Assembly (NCBI RefSeq): GCF_014199215.1
Contig: NZ_JACIJC010000002.1
Location: 62,001-126,000 of the forward strand
DNA from: Sphingobium boeckii
GTDB taxonomy: Bacteria; Pseudomonadota; Alphaproteobacteria; Sphingomonadales; Sphingomonadaceae
Direction: 5' to 3'
DNA: 64,000 bases
Made by a program: the position numbers and the translations under genes. This document shows, one piece after another, positions 39,289-48,264 of the stretch (the first letter of the stretch is position 1; each line of letters opens with the position of its first letter). The notes under the pieces were generated by a model. It saw only the letters and a program-made list of their open reading frames with translations. It searched no databases and had not been told where the DNA came from.

Positions 39289-39759
39289 ATGACGATCAAG
39301 ATATTCATGATGGCCGCGCTGGCCTGCGCCACACCGGCAACGGCGCGGGCCGCCAATCAGGTCTCCCTGTCGAGCGCGGTCTTCGTCGAAAAGGATCGGG
39401 CGGATGCCCAGGGCCGCCGCTCGATCGTGCTCGAGGCACCCCGGATGGTCACGCCGGGGGACAAGCTGGTGTTCATGCTCAGCTATCGCAACACCGGCAA
39501 CCATCCCGCAAACGATTTCATCGTCACCAATCCGCTGCCCCAGGCCGTATCCTATCAGGGCACGCCCGACGCCGGCGCATTCGTCTCCGTCGATGGCGGT
39601 GCCACCTGGGGCACGCTGGGGCAATTGCGGGTGAAAGAGCGCAATGGCTATGTGCGCGGTGCCCGGCCCGAGGATGTGACCCATGTGCGCTGGACACTAA
39701 AACAGGCGATACCGGCGGGCAGCACGGGCAAATTGATGTTCCGCGGCATCGTCAAATAA
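39289..39759 (+). CDS. Secreted DUF11-like small protein
   Basis: The product has 156 residues with a signal peptide (MTIKIFMMAALACATPATARA, cleavage near 21). The mature part has the MVTPGDKLVFMLSYRNTGN...DFIVTNPLP pattern of DUF11 beta-sandwich repeats, which occur in surface proteins. Only one such unit is present, so it may be a carrier or part of a pilus-like structure. No clear ribosome-binding site was seen. Confidence 0.75.
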   Translation: MTIKIFMMAALACATPATARAANQVSLSSAVFVEKDRADAQGRRSIVLEAPRMVTPGDKLVFMLSYRNTGNHPANDFIVTNPLPQAVSYQGTPDAGAFVSVDGGATWGTLGQLRVKERNGYVRGARPEDVTHVRWTLKQAIPAGSTGKLMFRGIVK

Positions 39760-39775
39760 TTCGGCCCTCAAACGA

Positions 39776-41197
39776 TCAGGCTTTGAAATCCCGGGCGATC
39801 GCGCCCCGCGTCGCCTTGCCATAAGGCGGCTTAATCCCAGCCAGCTTCGCCACATCGATCCTGGGCTGTACATAGATGCTCTTGGCATGGCTGAACGTCT
39901 TGAAACCGTCAGCCCCGTGATAGCTGCCCATGCCCGAAGGGCCGATCCCGCCGAAGGGCAGATCCTCCATCGAAACGTGGAAGATCACGTCATTGATCGT
40001 CACACCGCCCGAAATCGTGCGGTCCAGCACCATGCGCTGCTCGGCCGCATCCGATCCGAAATAATAAAGCCCCAGCGGCCGGTCATGCGCATTCACATAA
40101 TCCACCGCGTCCGACACGGCGGCATAGCGCTTCACCGGCAGGATAGGACCGAAAATCTCCTCCTGCATCACCTTCATGTCGTCGGTCGGGTTAAGTATCA
40201 GATGGAGCGGCATCTTCTGGCTGTTGGAAGCGGCGAAATCCTCATGCCCCGGATTGATCTCCACAATCTCCGCCCCCTTGGCGCGCGCATCATCCAGATA
40301 GCCTTGCAAACGCGTCACATGGCGGCTGTTGGCGACCGCGGTATAATCGGGATTGTCGAGCAGCGTGGGATACAAAGCCGCCACCGCTTTTCCGATCCCC
40401 TCGACCAAGGCGCGCTCGCTCTCCTGCGGCACGAGCAGATAATCGGGGGCGAGGCAGATCTGGCCCGCATTCATCATCTTACCCAGCGCAATCCTCTCGC
40501 TCGCCTGCGTGATATGCGCGCCCTTGCCGATGATGACGGGAGATTTTCCGCCCAGTTCCAGCGTCACCGGCGTCAGATTGTCCGCCGCGGCATGAAGGAT
40601 GTGTCTGCCGATGGGGGTCGCGCCGGTAAAGATCAGATGATCGAAGGGCAGGCTTGAGAAAGCCTGTCCCGCATCAGGCCCGCCGCTGAAGAAGGCGAGT
40701 TCGGAACGGTCGAAATAATCGGGTGCGATCCGCTCCAGAAGCGCCGCCACGGCGGGCGTATATTCGGAGGATTTGACCATCACCCGGTTTCCGGCCGCGA
40801 ACGCGCCCGATATCGGGCCGAAGCTCAGTTGCACGGGAAAATTCCAGGGCGCGATCACGCCCACCACGCCCTTGGGCTGATATTCCACCCGGGCCTTCGC
40901 GCCGAGCAACCCCAGCGGAAAATCCAGCTTGCGCTTGTCCGGGCTGGCCCATGCGTCCACATGCTTGATTGCGTGCTTCAGCCCGCGGATCGACGCCACG
41001 ACATCGGTGACCATGGATTGTTCGAAGCTGCGATGGCTGAAATCCTCGGACAATGCGTGGCACAGCGCCTCGCCATGATCCACGAGCAGTCGGATTGCGC
41101 GCTTCAACCGATCCTTGCGTGCCGCGATGCTTACGGGCAATTCGGCCGTGAACGCAGCGCGCTGCGCTTCGAGAATTGCCTTCATATCCTGCGTCAC
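39776..41197 (-). CDS. Coniferyl aldehyde dehydrogenase-like enzyme
   Basis: The product has 473 residues in the NAD(P)-dependent aldehyde dehydrogenase fold. Catalytic C248 is in NAGQICLAPDY and E214 in LELGGKSP; the Rossmann loop TGATPIGRHI is at 191-200. Similarity to coniferyl aldehyde dehydrogenase (CalB-type) suggests aromatic aldehyde oxidation, but other substrates remain possible. Confidence 0.88.
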   Translation of the reverse strand: MTQDMKAILEAQRAAFTAELPVSIAARKDRLKRAIRLLVDHGEALCHALSEDFSHRSFEQSMVTDVVASIRGLKHAIKHVDAWASPDKRKLDFPLGLLGAKARVEYQPKGVVGVIAPWNFPVQLSFGPISGAFAAGNRVMVKSSEYTPAVAALLERIAPDYFDRSELAFFSGGPDAGQAFSSLPFDHLIFTGATPIGRHILHAAADNLTPVTLELGGKSPVIIGKGAHITQASERIALGKMMNAGQICLAPDYLLVPQESERALVEGIGKAVAALYPTLLDNPDYTAVANSRHVTRLQGYLDDARAKGAEIVEINPGHEDFAASNSQKMPLHLILNPTDDMKVMQEEIFGPILPVKRYAAVSDAVDYVNAHDRPLGLYYFGSDAAEQRMVLDRTISGGVTINDVIFHVSMEDLPFGGIGPSGMGSYHGADGFKTFSHAKSIYVQPRIDVAKLAGIKPPYGKATRGAIARDFKA

Positions 41198-41251
41198 AGG
41201 CCCGCTCCCATTTCGATTTGAAACCGAGTTTGGCGATGCAGGGCGGCAATG

Positions 41252-41998
41252 TCAAAACAGCGGGAAAGCGCCCTGCCCGACCAGCCAGAGCGGCCAGGCC
41301 GCCACCGCCATCAACGCGCCCAGCGGCACGCGCGTGGTGGCGTGCATCGCCTCCCGGCGTATGAGGACCGCGCCCAGCCCTACGAGGCTCGCCAGCAGCA
41401 GCACGAAGGGCAGCATGGGCCAGCCCAGCCATGCCCCGATCGCGCCGAGCATTTTGGGATCGCCCCCACCCAGCCCCTGCCGCCCGCGCCATTGGCGATA
41501 GGCCCAGCCGATGAACGCCAGCCCGACAAAGCCCGCCAGCGCGCCGATGATCCGCATTTCTGTCATCTCGGGACGGGTGAAGGGGGCCACGACCAGCCCG
41601 ATCGCCATCAAGGGCAGCGTCAGCCGATCGGGCAGCCAGAAATGCTCCACGTCGAGCACGGCCAGCGCCAGCAGGCACCAGCCGAACACAGCGCCCGCCA
41701 GCCCATTGAGATCGGGCGCAACGAACAAGGCGCTCGCCCCGATCAGCCCCGCCGCAATCTCGATCGCCAGATGCCGCCGGTCGATCGCAGCGCCACAGCC
41801 CCGGCAGCGGCCGCGCTGCAGGATATGGCTGATCACCGGCACCAGCTCACACGCGCCGAGCGGCTTGCCACAGGCATCGCAGGCGGATCGTCCGCCCACC
41901 ACCGATTTCCCCTGTGGCCAGCGGATCACCAGATTGGCGATGAAGCTGCCGAAGATCAGGCCGAGGATCAGCCCGGCGAGCGGCATCCAGCCGGTCAC
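41252..41998 (-). CDS. Prepilin peptidase (A24 family)
   Basis: The product has 248 residues and processes type IV prepilins and pseudopilins. The N-terminal zinc knuckle has CDACGKPL and CRGCG. Membrane helices follow, with catalytic Asp candidates in AVLDVEHFWLPDR and GGGDPKMLG. It overlaps the MaoC gene by four bases, an odd operon partner. No pilin genes are in the window. Confidence 0.92.
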   Translation of the reverse strand: MTGWMPLAGLILGLIFGSFIANLVIRWPQGKSVVGGRSACDACGKPLGACELVPVISHILQRGRCRGCGAAIDRRHLAIEIAAGLIGASALFVAPDLNGLAGAVFGWCLLALAVLDVEHFWLPDRLTLPLMAIGLVVAPFTRPEMTEMRIIGALAGFVGLAFIGWAYRQWRGRQGLGGGDPKMLGAIGAWLGWPMLPFVLLLASLVGLGAVLIRREAMHATTRVPLGALMAVAAWPLWLVGQGAFPLF

Positions 41999-42453
41999 GC
42001 GGCCGCCGGCGTCTTCTTCAGCAAAGCCATACGCAGGCAGGAACAGACTTCCTCGTCACGCTGGTTGAACATGTGATGGCGAAAGGTCACGATCCCCGCC
42101 CCCGGCCGCGATCCGCTCTCGCGCAGATCGACCACCGCGGTTTCGGCGCGCAGCGTATCGCCGATGAACACCGGCTTTGGCATCGCCACCTTGTCATAGC
42201 CCAGATTGGCGACGAGCGTGCCGAGCGTGGTATCGCCCACCGAAATACCGATCAGCAGCCCGAAAGTGAAGATGCCGTTCACGACCACCCGCCCGAATTC
42301 GGTCGCGCCCGCATATTCGGCATCCAGATGCAGCGGCTGCGGATTGTGGGTGAGCGTGGTGATGAGGATATTATCGGTCTCGGTGACCGTGCGGCGCAGA
42401 TCATGGACGATCCGGTCGCCGATGCACCATTGGTCGTAGAATTTTCCGGGCAT
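41995..42453 (-). CDS. MaoC family dehydratase
   Basis: The product has 152 residues in the hotdog fold. The signature HNPQPLHLDAEYA (36-48) follows the mesaconyl/beta-methylmalyl-CoA hydratase subfamily pattern, in which the enoyl-hydratase Asp-His differ from the usual GDxNPxH form. It may hydrate 3-methylglutaconyl-CoA here, since it lies beside methylcrotonyl-CoA carboxylase. That is inference from context. Confidence 0.85.
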   Translation of the reverse strand: MPGKFYDQWCIGDRIVHDLRRTVTETDNILITTLTHNPQPLHLDAEYAGATEFGRVVVNGIFTFGLLIGISVGDTTLGTLVANLGYDKVAMPKPVFIGDTLRAETAVVDLRESGSRPGAGIVTFRHHMFNQRDEEVCSCLRMALLKKTPAAA

Positions 42454-42490
42454 TCATGGTCTCCGCTAGAGTCGCGCACTCTTCCCCTAA

Positions 42491-42602
42491 CGTCATGCTG
42501 AACTTGTTTCAGCATCCATTCCGTCACGCACGAGATCATGCAGGAGGACGAATGGACCCTGAACCGTAGGACGGCGCAAGCCAAACGCGTTCAGGGTGAC
42601 GG
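42491..42602. repeat. Family A palindromic repeat with enlarged loop
   Basis: The left unit is canonical (CGTCATGCTGAACTTG). The right unit CCCTGAA...TTCAGGG has its five-base loop replaced by about 28 bases (CCGTAGGACGGCGCAAGCCA...), so the hairpin is expanded. The pair lies between mccA and the MaoC gene. Confidence 0.8.
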
Positions 42603-42619
42603 TTCTGCTCGATCAAAGG

Positions 42620-44506
42620 TCAAGCCGCCTCCGTCTCCACCTTCTCCATCTTCACCAGCAATGTCCCTTCGGACACCTGACCGCCCGTCTCGGCATTCAA
42701 TTCGGCGACAATCCCGTCAAATGGCGCGGTCAGCGAATGCTCCATCTTCATCGCCTCCAGCGTCACGAGCTTCTGCCCCTTGGTCACGGATTGCCCCGCC
42801 GCGACATCCACCGCGATGATCCGGCCCGGCATGGGCGACATGATCGCGCCGTCTCCGGCCGCGCCGCCCGCTGCGCCGTTCGTTCGCTTGAGCAGAACAC
42901 CAAAGCTCTGCCCTTCGAATGTCACCAAGGCACCTCGGTCCCCAATGGTAGAAGCATATATGTCGCCAACGGGCTCGCGATCCGCTGTGACCTCATAGGT
43001 CTCAGCACCGACGGTAAGATGAACGGTAAGCTCGGGCCTGCGGTTGAGACGAAAGCCGATGGGCTCGACAGCATGTTGATCCGCGTAATGGCTTACGATC
43101 ACCTGCGCCGCTTGCTTTAGCAAAAGATCTCCGGGGACATCTTCGGGCACAAGCGCGTCCTGGTAATCGGCGATGAAACCGGTGGTCACCTCCCCCGAGC
43201 GGAAGATCGCGTGGTTCAACGAACGAAAAAGGAAGCCAGCATTTGTCTTTACCGGCCAGACCGCAAGCCCTTCCATTTTCTGACTGAGCAAGGCGATGGC
43301 ATTAGCGCGGTCATCGGAATGCACGACGATCTTCGCGATCATCGGGTCGTAGAAGGGGCTAATATCAGAGCCCTGCTCTACGCCGGTTTCAATACGAACG
43401 TAGTCTTCGGGAAAATAGCAGCGTTCAAGGCGTCCCACGCTCGGCAGGAACCCCTTGGCCGGATCCTCGGCATACAACCTTGCCTCCATCGCCCAGCCAT
43501 TGATGCTCAACTCATCCTGCCGCTTGGGCAGAACCTCACCCGACGCCACCCGCAATTGCCATTCGACCAGATCCTGCCCGGTAATCTCCTCGGTCACCGG
43601 ATGCTCCACCTGCAGCCGCGTGTTCATCTCCATGAACCAGATGCGGTCTGCGCGCAGGCCTTCGCTGGCGTCGGCGATGAACTCGATCGTGCCCGCGCCG
43701 ACATAATCGACCGCCCTGGCCGCCTTCACCGCCGCCGCGCAGATCGCCTCGCGCGTGTCTTCGTCCATGCCTGGCGCGGGGGCTTCCTCGATCACCTTCT
43801 GGTGCCGCCGCTGGAGCGAGCAATCGCGTTCGAACAGATGAACCACATTGCCATGCGTATCGCCGAACACCTGCACTTCGATATGGCGGGGCGAGAGGAT
43901 ATATTTCTCGATCAGCACGCGATCGTCGCCAAAGGACGACGCCGCCTCGCGCTTGCACGAGAGCAGCGCATCCGTGAAATCCGCCGCGTCATCCACGCGC
44001 CGCATCCCCTTGCCGCCGCCGCCCGCCACGGCCTTGATCAGCACAGGATAGCCGATCGCATCGGCCTCGATTTTCAGGTGATCGGGATCCTGATTCTCGC
44101 CCAGATAGCCCGGCGTGGTCGGCACGCCCGCTTCCTGCATCAATTTCTTGGCGGCATCCTTCAATCCCATCGCCGTGATGCTCGCCGGGCGCGGCCCGAC
44201 CCACACCAGCCCGGCATCGATCACCGCCTGCGCGAAGGCGGCATTTTCGGAAAGAAAGCCATAACCCGGATGGATTGCCTCCGCGCCCGTCGCCTTGGCC
44301 GCGGCGATGATCTTGTCACCGACCAGATAGCTTTCCCGCGCGGGAGACGCCCCGATATGCACGGCCTCGTCCGCCTGACGCACATGCAGCGTCTTGGCAT
44401 CGGCATCGGAATAAACCGCAATGGTACGAATACCCATGGCCCGCGCGGTGCGGATGATCCGGCACGCAATTTCGCCGCGATTGGCGATGAGGAGGGATTT
44501 AATCAC
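42620..44506 (-). CDS. Methylcrotonyl-CoA carboxylase alpha (biotin carboxylase/BCCP) subunit
   Basis: The product has 628 residues and carboxylates biotin, then transfers it in leucine breakdown. It has biotin carboxylase at 1-445 (IANRGEIACRI, glycine loop GGGGKGMRR, MNTRLQVEHPVTE) and a carrier domain at the end with the biotin Lys in EAMKMEH. The GTG at 44506 is chosen, with GGAG seven bases upstream. It could in principle serve another acyl-CoA (geranyl or propionyl); the partner and isovaleryl-CoA dehydrogenase favour methylcrotonyl. Confidence 0.93.
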   Translation of the reverse strand: MIKSLLIANRGEIACRIIRTARAMGIRTIAVYSDADAKTLHVRQADEAVHIGASPARESYLVGDKIIAAAKATGAEAIHPGYGFLSENAAFAQAVIDAGLVWVGPRPASITAMGLKDAAKKLMQEAGVPTTPGYLGENQDPDHLKIEADAIGYPVLIKAVAGGGGKGMRRVDDAADFTDALLSCKREAASSFGDDRVLIEKYILSPRHIEVQVFGDTHGNVVHLFERDCSLQRRHQKVIEEAPAPGMDEDTREAICAAAVKAARAVDYVGAGTIEFIADASEGLRADRIWFMEMNTRLQVEHPVTEEITGQDLVEWQLRVASGEVLPKRQDELSINGWAMEARLYAEDPAKGFLPSVGRLERCYFPEDYVRIETGVEQGSDISPFYDPMIAKIVVHSDDRANAIALLSQKMEGLAVWPVKTNAGFLFRSLNHAIFRSGEVTTGFIADYQDALVPEDVPGDLLLKQAAQVIVSHYADQHAVEPIGFRLNRRPELTVHLTVGAETYEVTADREPVGDIYASTIGDRGALVTFEGQSFGVLLKRTNGAAGGAAGDGAIMSPMPGRIIAVDVAAGQSVTKGQKLVTLEAMKMEHSLTAPFDGIVAELNAETGGQVSEGTLLVKMEKVETEAA

Positions 44507-44533
44507 AGACAACTCCAAGATCTCCGCCAACTG

Positions 44534-44623
44534 CGTCACCCTGAACTTGTTTCAGGGTCCATTTACACGTCTGGACCATTGTGCGGTGTTGAAATGAATG
44601 CTGAAACAAGTTCAGCATGACGG
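44534..44623. repeat. Family A palindromic repeat, inverted pair
   Basis: The left half is CGTCACCCTGAACTTGTTTC. The right half is GAAACAAGTTCAGCATGACGG. The pair is at the left end of the GIY-YIG element. Confidence 0.92.
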
Positions 44624-44639
44624 CGGCGGGGCGAACGGA

Positions 44640-44969
44640 ATGGCAAGACAAGCCTGCATCTATATTCTCGCGAGTGGACATTATGGGACGCTTTATATTG
44701 GCGTAACGTCGAATATTTTGGCGCGAATTCATCAGCATCGAACATGCGCCACCCCCGGCTTTACGACCCGACACGGCGTCTTTCGGCTCGTGCGCTTCGA
44801 GATGTTCGATGACATGCCTTCCGCCATTGGCCGCGAGAAGCAGTTGAAGCGGTGGCATCGGCCATGGAAGATCAATCTGATCGAGAGTGACAATCCCCAT
44901 TGGGAGGATCTGGCGGTTGCGCTGGGGTTCGATCCGATGAGATCGACCACGCGGATGGATGGACCCTGA
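44640..44969 (+). CDS. GIY-YIG nuclease family protein
   Basis: The product has 109 residues of the small YhbQ/COG2827-type GIY-YIG domain. Visible are CIYILASGHYGTLYIGVTSN with the GIY-YIG core, the Arg helix ARIHQHR, and the catalytic Glu in GREKQLKRW with the usual NPHWEDL near the end. The start is the first ATG after the repeat pair. The stop codon lies within the right-hand repeat. This family is single-domain and of poorly known role (possibly repair or mobile-element nicking). Confidence 0.9.
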   Translation: MARQACIYILASGHYGTLYIGVTSNILARIHQHRTCATPGFTTRHGVFRLVRFEMFDDMPSAIGREKQLKRWHRPWKINLIESDNPHWEDLAVALGFDPMRSTTRMDGP

Positions 44970-44988
44970 AACAAGTTCAGGGTGACGG
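44959..44988. repeat. Family A repeat, single unit at right end of GIY-YIG element
   Basis: ATGGACCCTGAAACAAGTTC is the exact reverse complement of the first unit at 44534-44562. It supplies the TGA stop of the GIY-YIG gene. Confidence 0.95.
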
Positions 44989-45010
44989 CGGCGAGTAGAA
45001 ACCACCCCCA

Positions 45011-46612
45011 TCACATCCTGAACACCCCGAACGCCGGTCGCTCTGCGATCGGCGCTTCCAGGGTCGCCGCAAACGCAAGCCCCAGCACATCGCGCGTCTG
45101 CGCGGGATCGATGATGCCGTCGTCCCACAATCGCGCGGTCGCGTGCCAGGGATTGCCTTCATCCTCATATTTCTGACGGATCGGCGCTTTGAAGGCCTCG
45201 GCCTGCTCCGGCGTCCAGCTCGCTGCATCGCGGTGCACCGTCGCCAGCACGCTCGCCGCCTGCTCGCCGCCCATGACCGAGATGCGGCTGTTGGGCCAGG
45301 AAAAGAGGAAGCGCGGGGCATAGGCGCGGCCGCACATGCCATAATTGCCCGCGCCGAAGCTGCCGCCGATCAGCACCGTGATCTTGGGCACGGTCGCGGT
45401 GGCCACGGCGGTCACCAGTTTCGCGCCATGCTTGGCAATCCCCTCCGCCTCATATTTGCCGCCGACCATGAAGCCCGAGATATTCTGGAGGAACAGCAAG
45501 GGGATGCGCCGCTGGCACGCCAGTTCGATGAAATGCGCGCCCTTCACCGCGCTTTCGCTGAACAGCACGCCATTGTTCGCCAGGATCGCGACGGGCATCC
45601 CCCAGATATGCGCAAAGCCGCACACCAGCGTAGTGCCGTAAAGCGCCTTGAACTCGTGAAATTCGCTGCCGTCCACGATCCGTGCGATCACCTCATGCAC
45701 GTCATAGGGCGCGCGGACATCGGCGGGGACGATGCCGTAAAGCTCCTCCGCATCGAATTTGGGCGCGCGCGGCTCCTTCAGATTGACGCGCGGATCATGC
45801 GGCGGATTGAGCGTGGAAACGATATCGCGCACGATCGTCAGCGCATGTTCGTCATTCTCGGCCACATGATCGACCACGCCCGATTTGCGCCCGTGCAGAT
45901 CGCCGCCACCCAGATCCTCGGCGCTGATCTCCTCGCCCGTAGCCGCCTTTACCAGCGGCGGACCGGCGAGAAAGATCGTCCCCTGATTGCGCACGATCAC
46001 GCTTTCGTCGGACATGGCGGGCACATAAGCGCCGCCCGCGGTGCAACTGCCCATCACGCAGGCGATCTGCGGAATCCCCAGCGCCGACATATTGGCCTGA
46101 TTGAAGAAGATCCGCCCGAAATGGTCACGATCGGGAAACACCTCATCCTGATGCGGCAGATTGGCGCCGCCGCTATCGACCAGATAGATGCACGGAAGCC
46201 GGTTGGCCTCGGCAATCTCCTGCGCGCGCAGATGCTTTTTCACGGTCATCGGATAATAAGTGCCGCCCTTCACCGTGGCGTCATTGGCGACGATCATCAC
46301 CTGCCGGCCGGACACGCGCCCGATGCCCGCGATCATCCCCGCGCCGGGAATCTCTCCACCGTAAAGATCGTTCGCGGCGAGCTGACCGATCTCGAGAAAG
46401 GGTGAGCCGGGATCGAGCAGCCGCTCCACCCGTTCGCGCGGCAGCAATTTGCCGCGCGCGGTGTGCTTGGCGCGCGAGGCTTCGCTGCCGCCCAGCGCCG
46501 CGGTGGCGACGTCGGCATAGAGCTTCTCCGCCAGCGCCTTGTTATGCACGGCGTTGCTGCGGAAAATCTCGCTGTCAGTGGCGATCTTGGTATCGAGAAC
46601 GGGGGCGCTCAA
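45011..46612 (-). CDS. Methylcrotonyl-CoA carboxylase beta (carboxyltransferase) subunit
   Basis: The product has 533 residues and transfers carboxyl from biotin to methylcrotonyl-CoA. It holds crotonase-fold carboxyltransferase signatures: [16 protein letters not shown] near 155 and [16 protein letters not shown] near 405, with a oxyanion-type [12 protein letters not shown]. The TTG start at 46612 overlaps the previous stop (TTGA). The operon is interrupted downstream by the GIY-YIG element. Confidence 0.93.
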   Translation of the reverse strand: MSAPVLDTKIATDSEIFRSNAVHNKALAEKLYADVATAALGGSEASRAKHTARGKLLPRERVERLLDPGSPFLEIGQLAANDLYGGEIPGAGMIAGIGRVSGRQVMIVANDATVKGGTYYPMTVKKHLRAQEIAEANRLPCIYLVDSGGANLPHQDEVFPDRDHFGRIFFNQANMSALGIPQIACVMGSCTAGGAYVPAMSDESVIVRNQGTIFLAGPPLVKAATGEEISAEDLGGGDLHGRKSGVVDHVAENDEHALTIVRDIVSTLNPPHDPRVNLKEPRAPKFDAEELYGIVPADVRAPYDVHEVIARIVDGSEFHEFKALYGTTLVCGFAHIWGMPVAILANNGVLFSESAVKGAHFIELACQRRIPLLFLQNISGFMVGGKYEAEGIAKHGAKLVTAVATATVPKITVLIGGSFGAGNYGMCGRAYAPRFLFSWPNSRISVMGGEQAASVLATVHRDAASWTPEQAEAFKAPIRQKYEDEGNPWHATARLWDDGIIDPAQTRDVLGLAFAATLEAPIAERPAFGVFRM

Positions 46613-46857
46613 GCCTTGGTTTCCTTCTTGCGGATGAGATAGCGATAAACGCCGAACAGATTGATCATGAGCAGCACGCCATTCTGCACGGCGAGCGGCG
46701 CTTCGCCCTCGATCAGGCTCGATGCGATCCAGGCGATGCTGGCGGCGACGAAGATGACGAAGCCCCAGCCGGTGATGCGGCGGCTGTGATCCCAGGCGAT
46801 CATCAGCGCGGCGATCATCCCGCTGATGCTCGCGAACCATTTGAGGGCTTCGATCAT
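46609..46857 (-). CDS. Small membrane protein, hypothetical
   Basis: The product has 82 residues and two to three hydrophobic helices, ending in [10 protein letters not shown]. It starts at [14 protein letters not shown] (46857) and overlaps mccB by four bases, so it is translated with the carboxylase. No family was recognised. A longer frame upstream runs through a repeat and is not coding. Confidence 0.7.
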   Translation of the reverse strand: MIEALKWFASISGMIAALMIAWDHSRRITGWGFVIFVAASIAWIASSLIEGEAPLAVQNGVLLMINLFGVYRYLIRKKETKA

Positions 46858-46884
46858 GTGGGGCAATCCAGTCCATACCCAAAA

Positions 46885-46959
46885 CCGTTTGTGTCGAGCG
46901 CAGTCGAGACACGTTCCGGACCGGTCCCTACGTCCCTCGACTTCGCTCGGGACGAACGG
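46885..46959. repeat. Family B palindromic repeat, short form
   Basis: Arms CCGTTTGTGTCGAGCGCAG and TCGACTTCGCTCGGGACGAA lie between the small membrane protein and the isovaleryl-CoA dehydrogenase. Confidence 0.9.
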
Positions 46960-46996
46960 TTGGGGGGGCACCAGTCCATTATTATGCCACCCCCCC

Positions 46997-48151
46997 TCAC
47001 GCCCCGATCAGCTCCCGCCCGATCAGCATCCGGCGGATCTCGTTCGTCCCCGCGCCGATATCGAGCAATTTCGCATCGCGCATATAGCGTTCCACCGGCC
47101 AGTCCTTGGTATAGCCCGCCCCGCCCAGCGCCTGGATCGCCTCCAGCCCGACGCGCACGGCGTTCTCGCTCGCCAGCAGGATCGCGCCCGCGGCATCGAA
47201 GCGCGTGGTCTTGCCCGCATCGCACGAACGCGCGACCGCATAGACATAAGCGCGCGCCGATTGCAGCGCGACATACATGTCCGCGATCTTACCCTGCATA
47301 AGCTGGAAAGTGCCGATCGCCTTGCCGAATTGCTTGCGCTCGCGCACGAACGGGATGACCACATCGAGGCACGCCTGCATGATCCCGATCTGGATTCCCG
47401 CGAGCACCGCGCGTTCATAATCGAGGCCGGACATCAAGACGCCGACGCCGCCGTTCAGCGGCCCCATGATATTTTCATCCGGCACGAAACAATCGTCGAA
47501 CACCAGTTCGGCGGTGGGCGAGCCACGCATCCCCATCTTGTCGATCTTCTGCCCGATCGAAAAGCCGGGCATGTCCTTTTCGATCAGAAAGGCGGTGATC
47601 CCGCGCGATCCTTCACCGGTCTTGGCATAGACCACCAAAGTGTCGGCATAGGCCGCATTGGTGATCCAGAATTTCGTGCCATTGAGCACATGCCCGCCAT
47701 CGCGTGCCTCGGCCTTCAATTTCATCGAGACCACATCGGACCCGGCCCCGGCTTCGGACATGGCAAGCGAACCGACATGTTCGCCGGAAATCAATTTGGG
47801 GAGATATTTGGCTTTCTGCGCCGGATTCGCCCAGCGGCGGATCTGGTTGATGCACAGATTGGAATGCGCGCCATAGGACAAGCCGATGGATGCGGACGCG
47901 CGGCTGACCTCCTCCACCGCGATCACATGCTCCAGATAACCGAGACCAAGACCGCCATCGGCGTCTTCAACGGTGATCCCGTGCAGGCCGAGATCGCCCA
48001 TTTCAGTCCAGAGTTCGCGCGGAAACCAGTCGTCCGCATCGATTTTCGCGGCGAGCGGCGCGATCCGGTCTTCGGCGAAGCGGCGCGTGCTGTCGCGGAT
48101 CATGTCCGCCGTCTCGCCCAGCGCGAAATCGAAATCGGGGGTAGCGGTCAC
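46997..48151 (-). CDS. Isovaleryl-CoA dehydrogenase
   Basis: The product has 384 residues and is an FAD acyl-CoA dehydrogenase for leucine breakdown. The family-specific LSYGAHSNLCINQI stretch and the base Glu in LDYERAVLAGIQ match isovaleryl-CoA dehydrogenase. The GTG start (48151) is chosen because AAGGAG lies a few bases upstream; a longer ATG start at 48175 would include that ribosome site. It is divergent from the LysR gene and heads the catabolic run. Confidence 0.93.
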   Translation of the reverse strand: MTATPDFDFALGETADMIRDSTRRFAEDRIAPLAAKIDADDWFPRELWTEMGDLGLHGITVEDADGGLGLGYLEHVIAVEEVSRASASIGLSYGAHSNLCINQIRRWANPAQKAKYLPKLISGEHVGSLAMSEAGAGSDVVSMKLKAEARDGGHVLNGTKFWITNAAYADTLVVYAKTGEGSRGITAFLIEKDMPGFSIGQKIDKMGMRGSPTAELVFDDCFVPDENIMGPLNGGVGVLMSGLDYERAVLAGIQIGIMQACLDVVIPFVRERKQFGKAIGTFQLMQGKIADMYVALQSARAYVYAVARSCDAGKTTRFDAAGAILLASENAVRVGLEAIQALGGAGYTKDWPVERYMRDAKLLDIGAGTNEIRRMLIGRELIGA

Positions 48152-48227
48152 GTCCGTCTCTCCTTCGCGGGCCATGCTATCGGAGCCTCTGCCCGCTTCA
48201 TAGCCTAGGCCTTAACATCGTAAAAAT

Positions 48228-48247
48228 TGAAATTGATCCGAATTTCA
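48228..48247. promoter_or_regulatory. Inverted repeat, candidate LysR operator
   Basis: TGAAATTGATCCGAATTTCA has seven-base arms around a six-base centre. It lies in the 110-bp region between the isovaleryl-CoA dehydrogenase and LysR starts. LysR-type sites have a related inverted design. Confidence 0.5.
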
Positions 48248-48264
48248 CATAGAATATTTCTATG
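48248..48264. promoter_or_regulatory. Inverted repeat overlapping the lysR start codon
   Basis: CATAGAATATTTCTATG has perfect seven-base arms around TAT, and its last bases are the ATG of the LysR gene. It directly abuts the repeat at 48228, so two candidate operators lie side by side. Confidence 0.5.

Larger units (their letters stand above)
44534..44988 (+). mobile_element. GIY-YIG element bounded by family A inverted repeats
   Basis: The unit begins with CGTCACCCTGAACTTG... and ends with its exact reverse complement (...CAAGTTCAGGGTGACG), so the boundaries are 29-base terminal inverted repeats. A third, inner copy lies at 44592-44623. A GIY-YIG gene on the opposite strand to the operon fills the interior. 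It splits mccA and mccB; without it those genes would be about 49 bp apart. No target duplication was recognised. The mobile status is an inference. Confidence 0.65.

Noticed and set aside
44598-44639. N-terminal extension MLKQVQHD of the GIY-YIG gene
   Set aside because: The extension is translated family A repeat. The ATG at 44640 begins the domain itself.
46613-46912. Long N-terminal extension of mccB
   Set aside because: It runs through a small membrane-protein gene and a family B repeat. The TTG at 46612 is coupled to the preceding stop and starts the known fold.
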